Positions 33,532 through 41,732 of a stretch of 63,317 bases of DNA are shown here, in pieces. Within the stretch, counting starts at the first letter, position 1; each line of letters opens with the position of its first letter. Source of the DNA: Rugosimonospora africana (GTDB taxonomy: Bacteria; Actinomycetota; Actinomycetes; Mycobacteriales; Micromonosporaceae); NCBI RefSeq assembly GCF_016862975.1, contig NZ_BONZ01000046.1:1-63317 (forward strand), read 5' to 3'. The notes beneath the pieces are model-generated. The model ran no database searches. It was given only the letters and a program-made list of their open reading frames with translations, and was not told where the DNA came from. Position numbers and translations under genes: made by a program.

Positions 33532-34581
33532 TCAGGCGCCGTAGCCGCGGCTGACGGCCAGGTTGCAGGGGTTGCTGCCGACACCGACGTACCCGGTCGT
33601 GGTGTTCGTCGCGGTGTCGAAGCGGTACAGCGCCATGCCGGAGGCGTCTCGAACGAAGTATCCGACCGCCGGGTTGTCCGGGTTGAACGCGATCGACTGC
33701 ACGCCGTAGCCGGCCGTGAACGTGGCGACCACGGCGTTGGTCGCGGTGTCGATGACCGATATCGTGCTGCTCGAGCTGTTCGCGACGTAGAGCCGGGTGC
33801 CGGCCGGATTGAGCGTCACGCCCTCGGGATCCAAGCCGACCGCGATCGTGGCGACGGTGGCGTAGGTCGCGAGGTCGATGACCGACACGGTGTCGTCCAA
33901 GCCGTTCGCGACGTAGAGCCGCGTGCCGGTCGGGTCGACCGCGACTCCGGTCGGCCTCCAGCCCACGGTAATGGTGGCGACGACGGTGTGCGTGGCGGTG
34001 TCCACAACGGACACGCCATTGGTCCAGTTGCCGGCGTACACCCGGGTTCCCGTCGGGTCGAAGGCCAGGTATCCCTGGTCGCCGCTGACGGGAATGCTGG
34101 CCACGACGGCATTGGTCGCGAGGTCGACGACGGTCATTGGGCTGTTTGTGTGGTAGTTGGAATTGGTGACGTAGGCGAATGAGCCGGACGGGTCGATCGC
34201 GATGGCGTTGGGGCTCGATCCCGCGTTGTTGATGGTGGTCAGCAGCGTGTCATGAAGGGTGTCGAACACCATGATCTGGCGCGTGTTCGGCACCGTGACG
34301 TAGGCACGGGTGCCACCCGGGTTGATCGCCGCAGCGCCGGGATAGTCGTTGATGGCCAGCGTCTTGACGACCGTGTTTGTGGCGAGCGAGACCACCGACG
34401 TGCCGTAGTTCGTGCAGCTGGGGACGTAGGCGTACGGATCCGGATAGTAGGCCGCGGCCGGGTGGGACGGCAGCACCAGCGTCGCGGTGGTCACCAGGGA
34501 CAGCAGGGCGAGCCGCGCGGTCGCCGCGCGGCCGGGTCGGACCCGCCGGCTGTCGGCCGATCTGTTGACGCTTGCGTTCAT
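33532..34581 (-). CDS. secreted YncE-like (YVTN) beta-propeller protein
   Basis: The 349-residue protein has a signal peptide (RAATARLALLSLVTTATLVLPS, cleavage near AAAYYP) and about seven ~42-residue blades, each of the form ATNxVVATIxVGxxPxGVAxDPxGTRLYVANxxxxTVSVID. This is the YVTN/surface-layer propeller type, generally a binding or scaffold protein outside the cell; no catalytic residues are evident. ATG at 34581 follows GGGAG. It stands alone between a bidirectional terminator and the terminator of the DUF899 gene. Confidence 0.85.
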   Translation of the reverse strand: MNASVNRSADSRRVRPGRAATARLALLSLVTTATLVLPSHPAAAYYPDPYAYVPSCTNYGTSVVSLATNTVVKTLAINDYPGAAAINPGGTRAYVTVPNTRQIMVFDTLHDTLLTTINNAGSSPNAIAIDPSGSFAYVTNSNYHTNSPMTVVDLATNAVVASIPVSGDQGYLAFDPTGTRVYAGNWTNGVSVVDTATHTVVATITVGWRPTGVAVDPTGTRLYVANGLDDTVSVIDLATYATVATIAVGLDPEGVTLNPAGTRLYVANSSSSTISVIDTATNAVVATFTAGYGVQSIAFNPDNPAVGYFVRDASGMALYRFDTATNTTTGYVGVGSNPCNLAVSRGYGA

Positions 34582-34714
34582 TGCACGCTCCCATCGTCTG
34601 GACGGCACCCGTACCGGGCGCGATCATTAGATCCCGGCGCCCACCACCTTCGCAATGATGACTTTCGATATATGAACTCTTCCCTGTGGAGCGGCTTGCT
34701 GGCCGCGCGGCGCC

Positions 34715-34744
34715 AGGCCGGGACACCGCATGGTGTCCCGGCCT
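34715..34744 (-). terminator. terminator of the DUF899 gene
   Basis: AGGCCGGGACACC (34715-34727) and GGTGTCCCGGCCT (34732-34744) form a perfect 13-bp stem with a GCAT loop, 13 bases beyond the DUF899 stop codon. Confidence 0.85.
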
Positions 34745-34756
34745 CACCGCGTCCGG

Positions 34757-35554
34757 TTACTGCTTGTCGTACATGTCGTGGTGGCGCCACCAGAAGCCGG
34801 TCTCGTTGCGACCGAGCGGCGCGCGGTCCAGCCACCGGTACATGCCCCAGAGTTCGTCGATCCCACGCTCGTATGCCGAGTAGGTGTGGTAAACGACCCC
34901 GTCCTCGAGCGCGAACGCGCTGACGCCGGGCCCCTCCTTGCTGTACGTCGGCCAGTCGGTTCCGGCCGACGACGCCAACTGGTCGAGAACCGAGCCACCG
35001 CTTTCCAGGCTCGGCCCGGTGGCAGTCGACTCCTGTTCGCCTGGTGCTCGGAGGTCCATCTCGCGGAAGTTGTACCTGACGGCCCCCGCGTTCCAGTCCT
35101 GCTCGGTGTGCGTCACTCCGTAGTCGTAGTTGAAGTCGCTATTGAACGAAGAAGCCCAAGGGAAACTCCAACCCATCCGCTGCTTGTACGCATGTAGTTT
35201 CGCGGCAGGAGCCCGCGAGACCGCACAGAGTGTCACGTCGTGATTGGCCAGGTGGACGACCGAGCCATCGAAGCCGTCCGCGATCGCCGAGCAGGACGGA
35301 CACCCTGCCTCGAAGTCGGGTCCGAACATGAAGTGGTACACGAGGAGTTGCGAGCGTCCAGCGAACAGATCCGGCAGGGACGCTGGGCCATCCTCGGTCT
35401 CGAAACGGTACTCCTTCTCGACGCGGACCCAGGGCAGTTCCTGGCGCCGCTGCGCGAGTTCATCGCTGCGTCGTGTCTGCTCCTTCTCGGCTTTGAGCAA
35501 CTGCAGCCGGGCCGCAAGCCACTCGTCACGCGTTCCTACCTTGTGACTGGTCAT
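34757..35554 (-). CDS. DUF899 thioredoxin-like family protein
   Basis: The 265-residue cytoplasmic protein has the DUF899 signature: ELPWVRVEKEYRFETEDG, LLVYHFMFGPDFEAGCPSCSAIADGF with a CxxC pair, and DLRAPGEQESTATGPSLE. A C-terminal segment, VSAFALEDGVVYHTYSAYERGIDELWGMYRWLDRAPLGRNETGFWWRHHD-type in character, matches the usual ending in which a dinner-plate-like thioredoxin fold is closed. The fold suggests redox chemistry but no substrate is established. It follows the DUF2182 gene by 59 bases containing a hairpin. Confidence 0.88.
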   Translation of the reverse strand: MTSHKVGTRDEWLAARLQLLKAEKEQTRRSDELAQRRQELPWVRVEKEYRFETEDGPASLPDLFAGRSQLLVYHFMFGPDFEAGCPSCSAIADGFDGSVVHLANHDVTLCAVSRAPAAKLHAYKQRMGWSFPWASSFNSDFNYDYGVTHTEQDWNAGAVRYNFREMDLRAPGEQESTATGPSLESGGSVLDQLASSAGTDWPTYSKEGPGVSAFALEDGVVYHTYSAYERGIDELWGMYRWLDRAPLGRNETGFWWRHHDMYDKQ

Positions 35555-35578
35555 TGTTTCCTCTCATTGTTGTCTGGT

Positions 35579-35603
35579 GCGACGGCTCGGCGTGCGCCGT
35601 CGC
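35579..35603 (-). terminator. hairpin between the DUF2182 and DUF899 genes
   Basis: GCGACGGC (35579-35586) and GCCGTCGC (35596-35603) form an 8-bp stem with a 9-nt loop just beyond the DUF2182 stop codon; it may be a weak terminator. Confidence 0.45.
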
Positions 35604-35613
35604 CCGTGACTTC

Positions 35614-36327
35614 TCACATCGTCGGCATGAGGCCGGGAACCGACGAGGGCGCGACCCAGATCAGAATTCCGAGTCCGACGATCGCCAGTGCCAGCGGCAC
35701 ATCGATGGCGGCTTTCACGGGTAGGAGTTTCTGGGTGAGAACGAGGACGGCTGCTACGGACATCCAGGTGACACTCATGACGCTTATGGCCACCACCATC
35801 AGCATCAGCCCGATGCACGACCCGACACAGTGGAGCCCGAACATCAGTCCAGACTGGACACGCTCCCGGCAGCGTCGGCGCCAGTGTCGCTTGAACGGCG
35901 AGAGCTCGAACAATCCCGCCATGATGGCGATCGCACCGGCGGCGTAGGGTCCGTGCGGTCGGTACAGTGCATAAACGGCGACGCCCACGAGTGTCCACAC
36001 GGCGAGGTACGACCCGACGAACAGCGGCACGGTGTGCATGCGGCCGCCGGAGCGAAGGCGTCTCAACACCGCCGGAGCCGCGCCCGGCAGCATCATCGCC
36101 GCCATCATCGGCATCCACAGAGTGATAAAGGACGCGAACGGACCGAGCCGAGTCGCGACACCCATGTCCATGCCGTTGTTCATCTGCCAGACCGCGACGA
36201 CCCAGGACACGGCGGCGAGCCCGAGCGTCGCCGTCATCGCGGCAACCGTCGCGGTCGTCGTGCTGCTCGTCCTCGCGCCAGGAGCGCTTGTGCGGCTTTC
36301 CGTCCCTACGGTGCCTGATGGCTCCAT
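35614..36327 (-). CDS. DUF2182 family integral membrane protein
   Basis: The 237-residue protein has about six hydrophobic helices and Met/His-rich membrane segments typical of DUF2182, a family annotated as possible metal-binding membrane proteins: MMAAMMLPGAAPAVLRRL in the first third, and HCVGSCIGLMLMVVAISVMSVTWM later, with His and Cys as candidate metal ligands. ATG at 36327 is preferred to ATG at 36339 because GGAGGAG precedes it at proper distance. It is followed by DUF899 on the same strand. Confidence 0.85.
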   Translation of the reverse strand: MEPSGTVGTESRTSAPGARTSSTTTATVAAMTATLGLAAVSWVVAVWQMNNGMDMGVATRLGPFASFITLWMPMMAAMMLPGAAPAVLRRLRSGGRMHTVPLFVGSYLAVWTLVGVAVYALYRPHGPYAAGAIAIMAGLFELSPFKRHWRRRCRERVQSGLMFGLHCVGSCIGLMLMVVAISVMSVTWMSVAAVLVLTQKLLPVKAAIDVPLALAIVGLGILIWVAPSSVPGLMPTM

Positions 36328-36439
36328 CGGCTCCTCCATCGATCGACTCGTTCGCCTCCCGTCCCTTTGTCCGGTCAGTTGCGAACAGCCGCGCTTTCCC
36401 GCTGTCCTCAGTGGACAGGACGGATTCGCGGCGCGGTCG

Positions 36440-36796
36440 CTAACGCGAGTCCCGCTCCGCCGCCTCGGCGAGGCGCTTGATGTTGGCCAGCCGCCGATCC
36501 CACCCGGCCGCGACCGCGGACATCCACCGCGCCGTCGCATCCAGCGCGGCCGGCCGCACCTGGTACCGAACCTCCCGTCCCACCCTCGTGGAGGACACGA
36601 GCCCGGCGGCGTCCAGGACGGCGAGGTGCTTGACGATCGCCTGCCGCGAGACGGTCAGCCCTTCGACAAGCGTGGTCGCGGTGGCTTCGCCCTTCGCGGC
36701 GAGCAGGTCGAGCAGGTTACGTCGCGTGGGGTCGGCCAGGGCGACGAGAACGCTGTCAACCGCCTCGACGGCGCCGAGACGTTCCTGAGTGTTCAT
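36440..36796 (-). CDS. ArsR-family winged-helix regulator
   Basis: The 118-residue regulator has the ArsR fold: VLVALADPTRRNLLDLLAAKGEATATTLVEGLTVSRQAIVKHLAVLDAAGLVSSTRVGREVRYQV. It lacks the CxC metal-binding motif of arsenic sensors and belongs to the type that pairs with SRPBCC proteins. ATG at 36796 overlaps the SRPBCC stop (ATGA), so the two are translated together. It is the best local candidate for binding the GCAA-N8-TTGC palindromes at 37292-37466, upstream of the operon and of the divergent esterase gene. Confidence 0.9.
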   Translation of the reverse strand: MNTQERLGAVEAVDSVLVALADPTRRNLLDLLAAKGEATATTLVEGLTVSRQAIVKHLAVLDAAGLVSSTRVGREVRYQVRPAALDATARWMSAVAAGWDRRLANIKRLAEAAERDSR

Positions 36797-37260
36797 CGGG
36801 CCTGTTCGGCGCGGTTCCTGACGGCCTCGAACACGTAAGGCCAGCCTTCGGTGTTGAACCGGAACGCCTCCTCGCGCAGGCCCTCGGATCCGGCCAGCGC
36901 TGCGAAGCCACTCTCGACGACGCGCAGCCGTGTCTTGTCACCTTCCGCGCTCAACGTGAACTCCACGAGGGTGCTGTTGTTCTCGTGCAGTTCCTGACCG
37001 GGGAACGCGCTGGACCAGCGGTACGCCACATACGTCGGCGGCTCGACCTTCTCCACCCGCACCGCGACCTCACCGACATTGGGGTTCTTCGTCATTGTCG
37101 ACGAGCCCTCGCTGGCCACCACGCCGGCCAGGCCCGCCTCGTCACCCGCCCAGATGCTCGCCTCCTGCGACACCCAGAACCCGGGCTCCGCCACCAGCGA
37201 CCACACCCGCTCCAGTGGTGCCGCGATCAGCGTGTCGCGCTCGATGCGGTCTTCACTCAT
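36793..37260 (-). CDS. SRPBCC (AHSA1-like) domain protein
   Basis: The 155-residue protein is a single START/Bet v1-like cavity domain: an N-terminal strand ERDTLIAAPLERVWSLVAEPGFW, a glycine-containing middle strand, FTLSAEGDKTRLRVVESGFAAL, and a long C-terminal helix FRFNTEGWPYVFEAVRNRAEQ. Such proteins bind hydrophobic small molecules. It is co-transcribed with the ArsR regulator, a common pair in actinobacteria. ATG at 37260 follows AAGGAG. Confidence 0.88.
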   Translation of the reverse strand: MSEDRIERDTLIAAPLERVWSLVAEPGFWVSQEASIWAGDEAGLAGVVASEGSSTMTKNPNVGEVAVRVEKVEPPTYVAYRWSSAFPGQELHENNSTLVEFTLSAEGDKTRLRVVESGFAALAGSEGLREEAFRFNTEGWPYVFEAVRNRAEQAR

Positions 37261-37291
37261 CGAATGACTCCTTCGTCCGTCCTCGCCGTCA

Positions 37292-37343
37292 TGCAACTAG
37301 AGTCTTGCATGACGGGATACCAACGCGCAACCGGCAAGTTGCG
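37292..37343. promoter_or_regulatory. first pair of GCAA-N8-TTGC operators (SRPBCC-ArsR side)
   Basis: TGCAA-N8-TTGCA at 37292-37309, extended to perfect 8-bp arms TCATGCAA/TTGCATGA at 37289-37312, and CGCAA-N8-TTGCG at 37326-37343. Centres are 34 bp apart. A minus-strand -35-like TTGGTA (37318-37323) and -10-like TCTAGT (37296-37301) lie between and within them, so bound protein would cover the promoter. Confidence 0.65.
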
Positions 37344-37414
37344 TCAAGGCGGAGGCATCGGTCGCGCTCAGCCGCTGGACTATCGGGCCAATGGCTCGCG
37401 TCGAGCACTGGAAG

Positions 37415-37466
37415 TGCAAACGTAAGGTTGCGCCTGCGAACTCACACGTGCAATCCTTCGGTTGCA
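37415..37466. promoter_or_regulatory. second pair of GCAA-N8-TTGC operators (esterase side)
   Basis: TGCAA-N8-TTGCG at 37415-37432 and TGCAA-N8-TTGCA at 37449-37466, again with centres 34 bp apart, 44-95 bases before the esterase GTG. The spacing repeats that of the first pair. Confidence 0.65.
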
Positions 37467-37509
37467 TTCGATGGATTGCTCGCCGGGACCACGAAACGGG
37501 AGAACACTC

Positions 37510-38508
37510 GTGACTGACACCACCGCGTCCACCGACCAGATCGGCCCTCCGCCGCCGTACGACCCAGAGCTCGCGGAGTCAGCCGCGGTATTCGCTGAGG
37601 TGATGCCGTCGCCGACAACGCCGAACCTGATCTCGGCGTTCCGTTCCGGGCCCACGGGTGTGGAGCCATCGTCGGGCGACGAGCTCAGCCGCGGCGGCGA
37701 GTTCCAGATTTTCGAACGGACGGTGCCCGGACCGGCCGGGGAATCCGACATCACCCTCCTGGTATGCCGACCGACGGGTGCCTCGGCGCCGACCCCGGCG
37801 ATCTATGCCATGCACGGCGGCGGCATGATCTTAGGCGATCGACGCACAAACCTGCCTGACATGGTCGACCTCGCCGCATCGGTCGGCGCCGCGGTGATCT
37901 CCGTCGAGTATCGGCTCGCACCGGAGCATCCTCACCCCGCGCCGATCGAGGACTGCTATGCCGGTCTGGTGTGGGTCGCGGCGAACGCGACGGAGTTGAA
38001 CATCGACCCAGGCCGCCTCGTCGTCGCCGGTGCGAGTAGCGGGGGCGGGCTCGCGGCGGCGGTGGCGCTCCTCGCTCGGGACCGGGGCGGTCCGGAGCTT
38101 GCGGGACAGCTGCTGCTGGCGCCGATGCTCGACGACCGCGACGACACGCCGTCGGTACGACAGATGGCGAGCCGGGACATGTGGGACCACACGTTGATGG
38201 ATAGCGGTTGGACGGCCTTGCTCGGCGACGCGCGCGGAGGGCCGGACGTCTCGCCGTACGCCGCGCCCGCCAGAGCGACGGACCTGTCCGGCCTGCCGCC
38301 GGCGTTCATCTACGGGGGTTCCGTGGAGACGGTCCGCGACGAGGACGTGGCCTATGCGTCGGCCATCTGGCGGGCCGGTGGGCAGGCGGAGTTGCACGTG
38401 TGGTCCGGTGGGTTCCATGGCTTCGACCTGATGGCGCCGCAGGCGGCCGTGTCCCAGGCCGCCAAGGCGGCCCGTACATCGTGGATGCGTCGCATCGTGA
38501 AGGTCTAG
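37510..38508 (+). CDS. HSL-type alpha/beta-hydrolase (esterase/lipase)
   Basis: The 332-residue cytoplasmic enzyme has the hormone-sensitive-lipase-type oxyanion motif HGGG (YAMHGGGMILGD), nucleophile elbow GASSGGG, the following VSVEYRLAPEHPHPAP block, an Asp candidate near SVETVRDEDVAYA and the catalytic His in SGGFHGFD. It hydrolyses short acyl esters. GTG at 37510 follows GGGAG; an in-frame ATG at 37462 falls within the operator pair and is less likely. It is divergent from the SRPBCC-ArsR operon and shares its operators, so it may be induced by a ligand or ester sensed there. Confidence 0.9.
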   Translation: MTDTTASTDQIGPPPPYDPELAESAAVFAEVMPSPTTPNLISAFRSGPTGVEPSSGDELSRGGEFQIFERTVPGPAGESDITLLVCRPTGASAPTPAIYAMHGGGMILGDRRTNLPDMVDLAASVGAAVISVEYRLAPEHPHPAPIEDCYAGLVWVAANATELNIDPGRLVVAGASSGGGLAAAVALLARDRGGPELAGQLLLAPMLDDRDDTPSVRQMASRDMWDHTLMDSGWTALLGDARGGPDVSPYAAPARATDLSGLPPAFIYGGSVETVRDEDVAYASAIWRAGGQAELHVWSGGFHGFDLMAPQAAVSQAAKAARTSWMRRIVKV

Positions 38509-38599
38509 CGGACCTGTGCCCGCCGTCCATCGATCGGTGGACACGGGCGTCAACGACCGGTGGACGGCGGATGGCCGCGCCGGCAGCGATGCTTCCGGC

Positions 38600-39049
38600 A
38601 TGAAACATCTCAAGGACGACGAACTGGTTCCCGCGCTGTCCGCCGAGCTCGGCCAGGAATTGCGCGCCGCCGTGTACGCCCGGGTCGACACCGTGCTCGG
38701 CCCGGCCCGGATGCTGTCCCCGCTGGGCAACTACCTCATCGCCCGGCCGGCGGCGCGGGCCGCCGCGCACCGGATCACCGAACGCACCGACGTACCACTG
38801 GACGCGGCGATGATCCTCGGCATCACGGCGGACGCGCTGCACGTCTGGCGCGCGGACCCGATGCTGAACCGGGTCGGCGAGCACGTCGGTCAGGTCTCGC
38901 TGGACCGCATCACGGACATCACGGTGACCCCGGGACGGACCTGGCAGCAGGTCACGCTCGTGCTGGCCGAGGGGGAGAAGATCGAGGTCGAGGGCCGGGG
39001 GGCGGCGCACGCGCTGGCCGCCGCGTACCGGGAGCGCCGCGCGGGTTGA
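38600..39049 (+). CDS. small PH-like domain protein, function unknown
   Basis: A 149-residue cytoplasmic protein: KHLKDDELVPALSAELGQELRAAVYARV as an N-terminal helix, then strands such as MILGITADALHVWRAD, VSLDRITDITVTPG and QVTLVLAEGEKIEVEGRG, and a final helix. The strand pattern resembles PH-like domains found in actinobacteria. ATG at 38600 has no clear ribosome site; a longer frame from 38516 is less convincing. It lies just before a two-component pair, 10 bases ahead, and may share its transcript. Confidence 0.55.
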   Translation: MKHLKDDELVPALSAELGQELRAAVYARVDTVLGPARMLSPLGNYLIARPAARAAAHRITERTDVPLDAAMILGITADALHVWRADPMLNRVGEHVGQVSLDRITDITVTPGRTWQQVTLVLAEGEKIEVEGRGAAHALAAAYRERRAG

Positions 39050-39059
39050 TCCGTACGGC

Positions 39060-40238
39060 ATGCTTGTCCGCGTGTCGGAGACCCTGCCCCATGTACCAGC
39101 CGAGCATGCCTGGAAACGGGGCATGATCATGCGCGACGCGTACTGCGGGATCGTCCTGGCCGGGTCGCTCGCCGCAGTGTGGAGTACGGGCGCCGGCATC
39201 GGCCGTGTCGTATCGATCGCCGCGCTGTGCGCGCTCGTCCCCTGGTACTGCCTGGTCGGGCGCCGGGCTCGCCGGGACAGCCCGGTGCCCGCCCGGACCG
39301 TCTGCTACCAGCTCGGGGTACTGGGCCTGTTGATGACCGCGCAGGTGGCTACGCTGACCAGTTCGGTGGTGTTGTTCGCGCTGGTCCCGCAGTCGTTCAT
39401 GCTGCTGCCAATCGGCTGGGGCATGCTCGCGCTGGCACTGTTCAACGTGGTGCCGGTGGTCGAGGCGGTCAGCTCGCCGAGCGTCGGCGTCGTCGCGGTG
39501 GTCGGCGTGGTGGCGCTGTGCATGGCGTTTGGGGCGCAGTTCAGCTGGTGGATCCAGCGGATCATCCAGCAGAGCCGGGAGCGCGCCGACCTCATCGCGC
39601 AGCTCGTCGCCACCCGCGCGGAGCTGGCCGAGTCGGAACGGCAGGCGGGGATGCTCGCCGAGCGGCAGCGGCTGGCCATGGAGATCCACGACACGCTGGC
39701 GCAGGGTTTCACCAGCATCCTCATGTTGTTGGAGGCGGCAGAGTCGGCTCCGCCGGAGCAGGCCCGGATGCACCGGGAGCGGGCAGCGCGCGCCGCCCGG
39801 GAGAACCTGGCCGAGGCACGCGCCCTGGTCTCAGCGCAGCCGCCGACGGAGCTGGCCGGTTCCTCGCTGCCGAACGCGCTGCGTCGGCTGGTCGGCCGGC
39901 TCGGCGAGGAGACCGATGTGACGACGTCGTGGGAGCTGACCGGCGAGCCGCGGGGGCTGCACGCCGGTACGGAGGTGATCGTGCTGCGGTGCGCCCAGGA
40001 GGCATTGACGAACGTCCGGCGGCACGCGGAGGCGGCGCGGGCGGCGCTGCGCCTGCGGTACCTGCCCGGCGCGGTCCGGCTGGAGGTCTCGGACGACGGC
40101 GCGGGTTTCGACCCGACCGCCGCGGCGGGCTTCGGCCTGACCGGCATGCGTGAACGGGTCACGCATGCCGGCGGCCGCCTGGCCATCCGCAGTACACCGG
40201 GCTCCGGCACCGTGCTCACCGTGGAGGTGCCAACGTGA
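39060..40238 (+). CDS. sensor histidine kinase (NarL-type partner, HisKA_3)
   Basis: The 392-residue kinase has about five membrane helices (~25-165), a coiled linker (RIIQQSRERADLIAQLVATRAELAESERQ) and the phosphoacceptor motif LAMEIHDTLAQGFTSI. The ATP domain has VLRCAQEALTNVRRHAEAA and GFGLTGMRERV. No large sensor domain is present. ATG at 39060 is 10 bases after the preceding gene. Its TGA overlaps the GTG of the response regulator (GTGA, 40235-40238). Confidence 0.93.
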   Translation: MLVRVSETLPHVPAEHAWKRGMIMRDAYCGIVLAGSLAAVWSTGAGIGRVVSIAALCALVPWYCLVGRRARRDSPVPARTVCYQLGVLGLLMTAQVATLTSSVVLFALVPQSFMLLPIGWGMLALALFNVVPVVEAVSSPSVGVVAVVGVVALCMAFGAQFSWWIQRIIQQSRERADLIAQLVATRAELAESERQAGMLAERQRLAMEIHDTLAQGFTSILMLLEAAESAPPEQARMHRERAARAARENLAEARALVSAQPPTELAGSSLPNALRRLVGRLGEETDVTTSWELTGEPRGLHAGTEVIVLRCAQEALTNVRRHAEAARAALRLRYLPGAVRLEVSDDGAGFDPTAAAGFGLTGMRERVTHAGGRLAIRSTPGSGTVLTVEVPT

Positions 40239-40855
40239 TCCGAGTGCTGCTCGTGGACGACCACCCGGTGGTAAGGGAGGGCCTGCGCGGGATCCTCGGT
40301 GCGGAGGACGACATCGAGGTAGTGGGCGAGGCCGGGTCGGCGGCGGATGCGGTCGCAGTGGCCCGAGCCTACGAGCCGGACGTGGTGCTGATGGATCTGC
40401 GGATGCCGGATGGCGACGGGGTGCAGGCGACGCGGGACCTGCTGGCGCGAGACCCGAACTGCCGGGTGGTGGTGCTCACCACGTACGAGAATGACGCGGA
40501 CATCCTGCGAGCGGTGGAGGCCGGCGCCACCGGATACCTGTTGAAGGACGCCGGCCGGAGTGAACTGACCGGAGCGATCCGCGCGGCGGCGCGCGGGAAG
40601 ACGGTGCTCGCCCCGGCGGTCGCGGCGCGGCTGGTGTCCCGGATGCGTTCGCCGCTCGACCTGACCCCGCGCGAGATTGAGGTGCTGCGCCTGGTCGGCG
40701 CGGGCCGGACGAACGCGGAGATCGGCCGGGAGCTGTTAGTCAGCGAGGCGACGGTGAAGACGCACCTGCTGCGGACGTTCGGAAAGCTGGGCGTCTCGGA
40801 CCGTACGGCGGCAGTCACCGCGGCGCTGCGGCGCGGCATCCTCCCCCCGTACTGA
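40235..40855 (+). CDS. NarL/LuxR-type response regulator
   Basis: The 206-residue protein has a receiver domain (VLLVDDHPVVREGL, Asp in VVLMDLRMPDGD, VVVLTTYENDADI, Lys in YLLKDAGRSEL) and a LuxR HTH (LTPREIEVLRLVGAGRTNAEIGRELLVSEATVKTHLLRTFGKL). It is translationally coupled to the kinase. Targets cannot be told; no palindromic site was found in front of the pair. Confidence 0.94.
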   Translation: MIRVLLVDDHPVVREGLRGILGAEDDIEVVGEAGSAADAVAVARAYEPDVVLMDLRMPDGDGVQATRDLLARDPNCRVVVLTTYENDADILRAVEAGATGYLLKDAGRSELTGAIRAAARGKTVLAPAVAARLVSRMRSPLDLTPREIEVLRLVGAGRTNAEIGRELLVSEATVKTHLLRTFGKLGVSDRTAAVTAALRRGILPPY

Positions 40856-40925
40856 CCGCGGCGAGAGGGTGGCGGAGTGCCAAGCTTCGCCGAACAGATC
40901 CACGAGCCTCGTGCTGACCGCTGGC

Positions 40926-41501
40926 TCACGAGACCACGCGGAATCCGATGTGGGTCGCGGCCGGGGTCACCAGGGTCCGGGTGCGTTCCAGAGCGATCGA
41001 CGAGTCGAGCGTGGCGAACAGCGGGGTGCCGCCGCCCAGCAGGACCGGGATCACGTGTACGCGGATCTCGTCAACCAGGCCGAGGGGCAGTGCCTGCTGC
41101 ATGACGGTTGCGCCGTGCAGGCCGACGACCTTGTCGCCCGCCGCATTCTTGGCCTGCTCGATCGCACTGGCCACGCCGTCGGTGACGAACGTGTACACCG
41201 GTGGGTACGACTCGGTCGGCTTGTGGTGGGTGACCACGAAGCACGGGATGTCGCCGAGCGGGCCACCTTCGCCCCAACCGCCGCCGCCTTCATTCTTGTT
41301 GAACGACGTGCGGCCCATCACGACCGCGCCGGCGCCGTCGATCATCTCCTGTAGGAGGGCCCGGTCGTCGTCGGTCGCCGCGTCGAACATCCAGTCGTGC
41401 AGCATTCCGGCGCCGTCGCCGAACGGGTTCTCGCGGCTGTCGTTCGGGCCGGTGACGTACCCGTCGAGCGAGATGGACATGTCGCAGATCACGAGTGCCA
41501 T
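40926..41501 (-). CDS. dihydrofolate-reductase-like (RibD C-terminal) protein
   Basis: The 191-residue cytoplasmic protein follows the RibD_C pattern: ALVICDMSISLDGYVTGPNDS at the N-terminus, AVVMGRTSFNKNEGG and IPCFVVTHHKP, TFVTDGVASAIEQAKNAAGDKVVGLHGATVMQQALPLGLVDEI with the NADPH-binding Gly-rich turn, and VHVIPVLLGGGTPLF. This family binds NADPH, and many members have unknown substrates. ATG at 41501 follows GAGGAG. It is convergent with the two-component operon. Confidence 0.92.
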   Translation of the reverse strand: MALVICDMSISLDGYVTGPNDSRENPFGDGAGMLHDWMFDAATDDDRALLQEMIDGAGAVVMGRTSFNKNEGGGGWGEGGPLGDIPCFVVTHHKPTESYPPVYTFVTDGVASAIEQAKNAAGDKVVGLHGATVMQQALPLGLVDEIRVHVIPVLLGGGTPLFATLDSSIALERTRTLVTPAATHIGFRVVS

Positions 41502-41732
41502 GGAGAGCTCCTCTCTGTGTGGCCACAAGGCTCGGCATCTGTTCAACGCGTCGAACGTGGCGTCCGCGTTTCGACAGTCGTGCGGAATCTTTCTGGGCGG
41601 CTCGCGGTGGTGCGCGTCACACGGTCGTGCTGTCACAGGGGTCGGGTCGGCGGCTTCTTCATGTCCGTCAGGACGTGCGCACGATCCGCGGCGAGAAACA
41701 ACTCCAGGCAACCGTAGTAGACGGGGAACAAC

